The notes under the pieces were generated by a model that saw only the letters and a program-made list of their open reading frames with translations, ran no database searches and was not told the DNA's origin. This document shows, in pieces, positions 60,105 through 64,000 of a DNA stretch of 64,000 nucleotides. Each line of letters opens with the position of its first letter. The stretch's first letter is position 1. The stretch is taken from positions 1,569,001-1,633,000 of the forward strand of contig NZ_LR778175.1 in the NCBI RefSeq assembly GCF_902810445.1, given 5' to 3'. The translations under genes and the position numbers were made by a program. This DNA is from Candidatus Nitrosacidococcus tergens. Its GTDB lineage: Bacteria > Pseudomonadota > Gammaproteobacteria > Nitrosococcales > Nitrosococcaceae.

Positions 60105-62579
60105 TCAATTTAAAAGTGCTTGAGCTAAATAATGACCTGTATAAGAATTTTTATTCTTTGCAATCTCTTCAGGAGTACCTACGCTAATAATTTTTCCTTC
60201 TTCTGGCCCTAAATCAATGAGCCAATCAGCTGTTTTAATTACATCCAGATGATGCTCTATAATTATCAGTGTATTACCCCTATCTCGAATCTCTAACAAA
60301 ATTTTCAGCAATTGAGCAACATCATGGAAGTGTAGCCCAGTAGTAGGTTCATCAAGTATATATAAAGTCCGACCTGTATCACGCTTTGCTAATTCTTTAG
60401 CTAATTTTATTCGTTGTGCCTCACCTCCAGAAAGGGTAACTCCATTTTGTCCAAGCTTAATATAGCTAAGTCCTACCTCTATCAATGTTTGTAATTTTCG
60501 AGTAAGCGCTGGAATAGCATGAAAAAAATCGTGTGCTTCTTCAACTGTCATTTCTAATATTTCATAGATAGTTTTCCCTTTGTAGAGGATCTCTAAAGTT
60601 TCAGCATTATATTGCTTTCCTTGGCAGACATCACAGGGTACATATATATCCGGCAAGAAATTCATTTCCACTTTAATTAAACCATTTCCTTGACATGGTT
60701 CACATCGCCCTCCTTTCACATTAAAGCTGAAACGATTTGAATTATAGCCTCGAGATCTGGCTTCATGGGTTCCAGCAAATAATTGTCGAATGGTTGAGAA
60801 TATATCGGTATAACTCGCCGGATTAGATCGTGGGGTACGCCCAATTAGTGATTGATCTATATTAATGACTTTATCTATATGGGATATTCCCTTAATACTC
60901 TCATAAGGAGCAGGTTTTATTGTGGCACGGTGTAATTTTTGAGCTATGATAGGAAATAAGGTATCGTTAACCAGAGTTGATTTACCGGAACCAGAAACTC
61001 CTGTCACACAAATCATTAGCCCTAAGGGAAAATCTACATTAATATTTTGCAAATTATTTCCCCTAGCACCATATAAAGAAAGAATTTGGTTTGGATTTGG
61101 TTTTACTCTCTGAGAAGGGATAGGAATATTTAAGATCCCTGCTAGATACCTTCCTGTTAAAGAGTTGGGATTGGCTATAATCTCAGCTACGGTGCCTTGA
61201 GCAATAATTTCTCCTCCATGAATACCAGCACCCGGTCCTATATCCACAATATAATCAGCCGATGCCATTGTATCTTTATCATGTTCAATGACTACTACGG
61301 TATTTCCTAAATCCCGAATATAGCTTAGATCAGTAAGTAATCGTTCATTATCTCGTTGGTGTAACCCAATGGAAGGTTCATCAAGAATGTAAATCACTCC
61401 AGATAACCCAGCTCCTAATTGGTTAGCTAGGTGGGTTCTTTGAAATTCTCCCCCAGATAGGGTATCTGCTCTTCGATTTAAGCTTAGATAGCCTAATCTC
61501 ATATTAATCAAAAAATTAAGGCGAGCTTGAATTTCTCTAATTACCTTATCGCTAATTAATTTTTTTTGCCCCGTAAATTTAAGTTGAGAAAAGAATTTAT
61601 TTAGCTCTACTAGGGGCACGGCAGTAAGCATAGGTAAACTATACTCATTAATAAATACATTTCTTCCCTGTTGGTTTAAACATTCCCCTAAACATTGAGG
61701 ACATATCTCACTTTCTTTTATTAATCCTAATCCGCTGCATTGGAGACAGATTCCTTTAGGATGGTTAAAAGAAAATAAATGAGGTGTTAGTTCTGTTAGG
61801 GAATAATCGCAGATTAAGCAGGAAAATCGAGTAGAAAATATTTTTATCTCTTCTAAGGAATTATTCATTGCCGCTACACTTATCATTCCTCCAGATAGCT
61901 TTAAAGCACTTTCTAAAGATTCAGCCAATCGTAATCTAATTTCTGGGCGGATTTTAAATCGATCCACCACTACTTCTATAGTTTTTGTTTGAGCGCAATC
62001 AAAATCTAATTGTTGCTCTAATTCATGTACCTGTCCATCTATTCGAATTCGAAGAAATCCTTGCTGAGCTAAATATTCCAGTATTCTTCTACCTCCATTT
62101 TTTACCTTACTCGTAATAGGGGCAAGAATCATATAAGTTGCCCCTATAGAAAGTTTGAGTATTTCCTCAGTTATCTGAGAAATAGTTTTAGCCTGCGGAA
62201 TAACACCATGATCTGGACAATGTGGCGTTCCTACTCTGGCATAGAGAAGCCGTAAATAATCATAAATTTCAGTGATGGTGCCTACAGTAGATCGAGGATT
62301 ATAACTAGATCCTCTTTGACCAATCGCAATGGTAGGAGAGAGTCCTTCGATATGATCTACTTCTGGAGGTATCATCATGGGCAAAAATTGGCGCGCATAG
62401 GCAGATAAAGATTCCATATATCGACGTTGCCCTTCAGCATGAAGAGTATTAAATGCTAGAGATGATTTTCCAGATCCAGAAGGTCCAGTAATTACAATTA
62501 ATTTATTGCGAGGTAAATCTAAATTAATTCCCTTTAAGTTATGAGTGCGAACGCCTCGAATTGAAATATAATCCGTCAT
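60105..62579 (-). CDS. uvrA: UvrA excinuclease ATPase, compact form without insertion domain
   Basis: Damage-recognition ATPase of nucleotide excision repair. 824 residues against 940 in E. coli. Both ABC modules are present: Walker A GPSGSGKS (32-39), the second GVSGSGKSTLVNDTLFP, and signatures LSGGEFQR and LSGGEAQR. The UvrB-binding region (about 118-185) is kept. The difference is between the zinc cysteines: C254/C257 and C278/C281 are followed after 11 residues by C293/C296, where E. coli has roughly 115 more residues (the insertion domain). The NPRSTVGT loop is preceded by GQRGSSY rather than EQKSTSH. The third zinc site (CEPC, CDVC) is intact. The frame is clean, so this is not a fresh deletion by frameshift. 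Confidence 0.9.
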   Translation of the reverse strand: MTDYISIRGVRTHNLKGINLDLPRNKLIVITGPSGSGKSSLAFNTLHAEGQRRYMESLSAYARQFLPMMIPPEVDHIEGLSPTIAIGQRGSSYNPRSTVGTITEIYDYLRLLYARVGTPHCPDHGVIPQAKTISQITEEILKLSIGATYMILAPITSKVKNGGRRILEYLAQQGFLRIRIDGQVHELEQQLDFDCAQTKTIEVVVDRFKIRPEIRLRLAESLESALKLSGGMISVAAMNNSLEEIKIFSTRFSCLICDYSLTELTPHLFSFNHPKGICLQCSGLGLIKESEICPQCLGECLNQQGRNVFINEYSLPMLTAVPLVELNKFFSQLKFTGQKKLISDKVIREIQARLNFLINMRLGYLSLNRRADTLSGGEFQRTHLANQLGAGLSGVIYILDEPSIGLHQRDNERLLTDLSYIRDLGNTVVVIEHDKDTMASADYIVDIGPGAGIHGGEIIAQGTVAEIIANPNSLTGRYLAGILNIPIPSQRVKPNPNQILSLYGARGNNLQNINVDFPLGLMICVTGVSGSGKSTLVNDTLFPIIAQKLHRATIKPAPYESIKGISHIDKVINIDQSLIGRTPRSNPASYTDIFSTIRQLFAGTHEARSRGYNSNRFSFNVKGGRCEPCQGNGLIKVEMNFLPDIYVPCDVCQGKQYNAETLEILYKGKTIYEILEMTVEEAHDFFHAIPALTRKLQTLIEVGLSYIKLGQNGVTLSGGEAQRIKLAKELAKRDTGRTLYILDEPTTGLHFHDVAQLLKILLEIRDRGNTLIIIEHHLDVIKTADWLIDLGPEEGKIISVGTPEEIAKNKNSYTGHYLAQALLN

Positions 62580-62659
62580 TTTTTTAATTTATACTTAAAA
62601 CATCTTGATAAAATATATCTTTCTTGCACATCAGTTAATCACAATTACCCTGAGGAAAT

Positions 62660-64000
62660 ATGAGTCAAAATAAAGAAAAACACTTCACCCTTGGAATGAC
62701 CCCTGTTGAGCGTCGTGGCCTATTCTCTTTAATCGGAATTTATGCCCTGCGGATGTTAGGGTTATTCCTTATCCTACCTGTATTCTCCCTCTATGCTCAT
62801 GATCTCGAAGGTGCTACTCCTTCTTTGATCGGGCTAGCACTAGGTGCCTATGGTATTACCCAAGCTATATTACAAATCCCCTTTGGCTTATTATCCGACA
62901 GAATTGGTCGAAAACCAGTGATTACTGGTGGATTAATTCTATTTGCAATTGGTAGCGCAGTAGCAGCTATGGCAACGACTATTACCGGGGTAATTATTGG
63001 TCGTGCTTTACAAGGAAGCGGTGCTATTGCTGCTGCCATTATGGCATTAGTCGCTGATTTAACTCGGGAAGAACAACGCACTAAAGCTATGGCTATGATT
63101 GGCCTATCTATCGGCGTGGCATTTGCCTTTGCCCTTGGGGTTGGGCCTGTGCTCAACCGTTGGATTGGGGTGCCAGGCTTATTTTGGATGACAGCAATTT
63201 TAGCAATTCTTGCAATTGGTGTACTTAATTTTGGCGTACCTAAAGTCACTGCCCCTCGCCATCACTCAGATGTGGAGCCTGCTCCTAAGCAGTTTTTACG
63301 AATTTTAAAAGATGGGCAAATCATGCGTCTAGCTTTGGGCATTTTTATGCTCCATGTGCTACTCACGGCTACCTTTGTGGTACTGCCTATTAGTCTGCGA
63401 GATGAAAGTGGACTGGCTTCAGCAAGTCATGGTTATGTTTACTTACCAATTCTCATTCTTTCTATCTTAACCATGGTACCTTTTATCATTTTGGCAGAAA
63501 AAAAACGCCGAATGAAAGAAGTATTTGTAGGGGCAGTCATCACCCTTGGGATTGCAGAGCTGATTTGGGTGTTTTTCCATACTTCTTTAGCCTTAACAAT
63601 AGTGGCTCTTTGGCTATTTTTCAGCGCTTTTAACTTACTTGAAGCTACCCTTCCTTCATTGGTCTCTAAAAGAAGCCCGGCAGGAAGTAAAGGTACTGCC
63701 ATGGGGGTATACTCTACCTGTCAATTTTTAGGTGCTTTTATTGGGGGTTGGAGTGGCGGTACTGTATACGGTCAGTTTAGTTTTACAGGTGCTTTTATTT
63801 TTGGTGCTATTGTTGTACTACTTTGGCTTTATTTTGCCTTTACCATGATTCCACCTAAACACTTGAGAAGCCATATTCTATCTGTAGGTAATCTCAATCC
63901 GAATGAAGCCGATGCCTTAGCAAAACGTCTTTCAGAAATTGCCGGGGTAGATGATGCAGTTGTAGTTCCTGATGAAGGAGTAGCTTATCTGAAAATCGAC
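62660..64000 (+). CDS. YajR-like major facilitator transporter (3' end outside window)
   Basis: A frame open from the ATG at 62660 (GAGGA upstream at 62652) to the window edge, 447 codons visible. Twelve-helix MFS fold; motif A GLLSDRIGRKP lies between helices 2 and 3, and RALQGSGAIAAAIMALVADL in the helix 4-5 region. After helix 12 a soluble ferredoxin-like domain begins (SVGNLNPNEADALAKRL onward), matching the C-terminal YAM domain of E. coli YajR (454 residues), so only a few codons are missing. The place beside divergent uvrA matches Pseudomonas, where ssb follows. Substrate unknown. Confidence 0.9.
   Translation, partial: MSQNKEKHFTLGMTPVERRGLFSLIGIYALRMLGLFLILPVFSLYAHDLEGATPSLIGLALGAYGITQAILQIPFGLLSDRIGRKPVITGGLILFAIGSAVAAMATTITGVIIGRALQGSGAIAAAIMALVADLTREEQRTKAMAMIGLSIGVAFAFALGVGPVLNRWIGVPGLFWMTAILAILAIGVLNFGVPKVTAPRHHSDVEPAPKQFLRILKDGQIMRLALGIFMLHVLLTATFVVLPISLRDESGLASASHGYVYLPILILSILTMVPFIILAEKKRRMKEVFVGAVITLGIAELIWVFFHTSLALTIVALWLFFSAFNLLEATLPSLVSKRSPAGSKGTAMGVYSTCQFLGAFIGGWSGGTVYGQFSFTGAFIFGAIVVLLWLYFAFTMIPPKHLRSHILSVGNLNPNEADALAKRLSEIAGVDDAVVVPDEGVAYLKID

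Noticed and set aside
62848..63702. Two minus-strand frames near the right end
   Set aside because: They are antisense to the YajR-like transporter, whose frame is open from 62660 to the window edge.
1..64000. tRNA or rRNA genes, CRISPR arrays, intact insertion sequences, prophage
   Set aside because: Intergenic gaps were read on both strands; none showed cloverleaf sequence, regular spaced repeats, transposase or phage genes.

Overview
This 64 kb window is an AT-rich stretch of gammaproteobacterial chromosome, almost all of it housekeeping genes. The evidence for that lineage is several ordered gene sets: cutA-dsbD-aroQ-accB-accC-prmA, kdsD-kdsC-lptC-lptA-lptB-rpoN-ptsN-rapZ, topA-smg-dprA back to back with def-fmt-rsmB-trkA, and uvrA divergent from a major facilitator gene. 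Four features together point to an ammonia oxidiser of the Nitrosococcus / Nitrosacidococcus / Nitrosoglobus type: two SmbP-like small metal-binding proteins (a family described from Nitrosomonas), a quinol nitric oxide reductase, a formate/nitrite-family channel and a CHRD protein. No marker gene confirms this here, so the assignment is inference. I saw no tRNA, rRNA, CRISPR array, prophage or intact insertion sequence.

Layout. 1-7.1 kb: ubiD on the minus strand, a tandem duplication carrying two smbP genes, a metallo-beta-lactamase-fold protein, xthA, a pentapeptide-repeat protein, rsmJ and a small membrane protein. 7.1-17.4 kb, plus strand: cutA, dsbD, a TlpA-like thioredoxin, aroQ, accB, accC, prmA, purH, argC, an ErpA-like A-type carrier, a thioredoxin-like [2Fe-2S] ferredoxin and a degenerate squalene/phytoene-synthase-fold protein. 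17.4-22.9 kb, minus strand: rluB, scpB, scpA, trpS, a site-2 protease and serS. 23.2-26.7 kb, plus strand: nitric oxide reductase and a nitrite-family channel with a His-rich tail, forming a nitrogen-oxide island. 26.9-27.5 kb: an unrecognised glycine-zipper protein.

27.8-35.0 kb, minus strand: mlaF-mlaE-mlaD-mlaB-ibaG-murA-hisG-hisD-hisC, with no mlaC, and mlaA divergent at 35.3 kb. 36.3-46.3 kb, plus strand: Kdo synthesis and LPS export (kdsD, kdsC, lptC, a lptA fused to two SH3-like domains, lptB), then rpoN and a PTS set without a permease (ptsN, a kinase-domain-only hprK, rapZ, a mannose-type IIA, HPr, enzyme I). 46.7-49.2 kb: a membrane protein, a CHRD protein, aroC and a small membrane protein. 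49.3-55.8 kb, minus strand: hemE, purE, topA, smg, dprA and a secreted protein. 55.8-60.1 kb, plus strand: def, fmt, rsmB, trkA. The window ends with a compact uvrA on the minus strand and a YajR-like transporter running off the edge.

Themes. Envelope lipid handling is concentrated here: MlaFEDB plus MlaA for phospholipid asymmetry, and KdsD/KdsC plus LptC/A/B for LPS. The PTS genes encode every phosphocarrier but no sugar permease, which fits a purely regulatory cascade. The most unusual architectures are the LptA-SH3-SH3 fusion, the smbP duplication that carries a fragment of the ubiD start, the missing MlaC, the kinase-only HprK, the UvrA without its insertion domain, and the synthase-fold protein that has lost its aspartate motifs.
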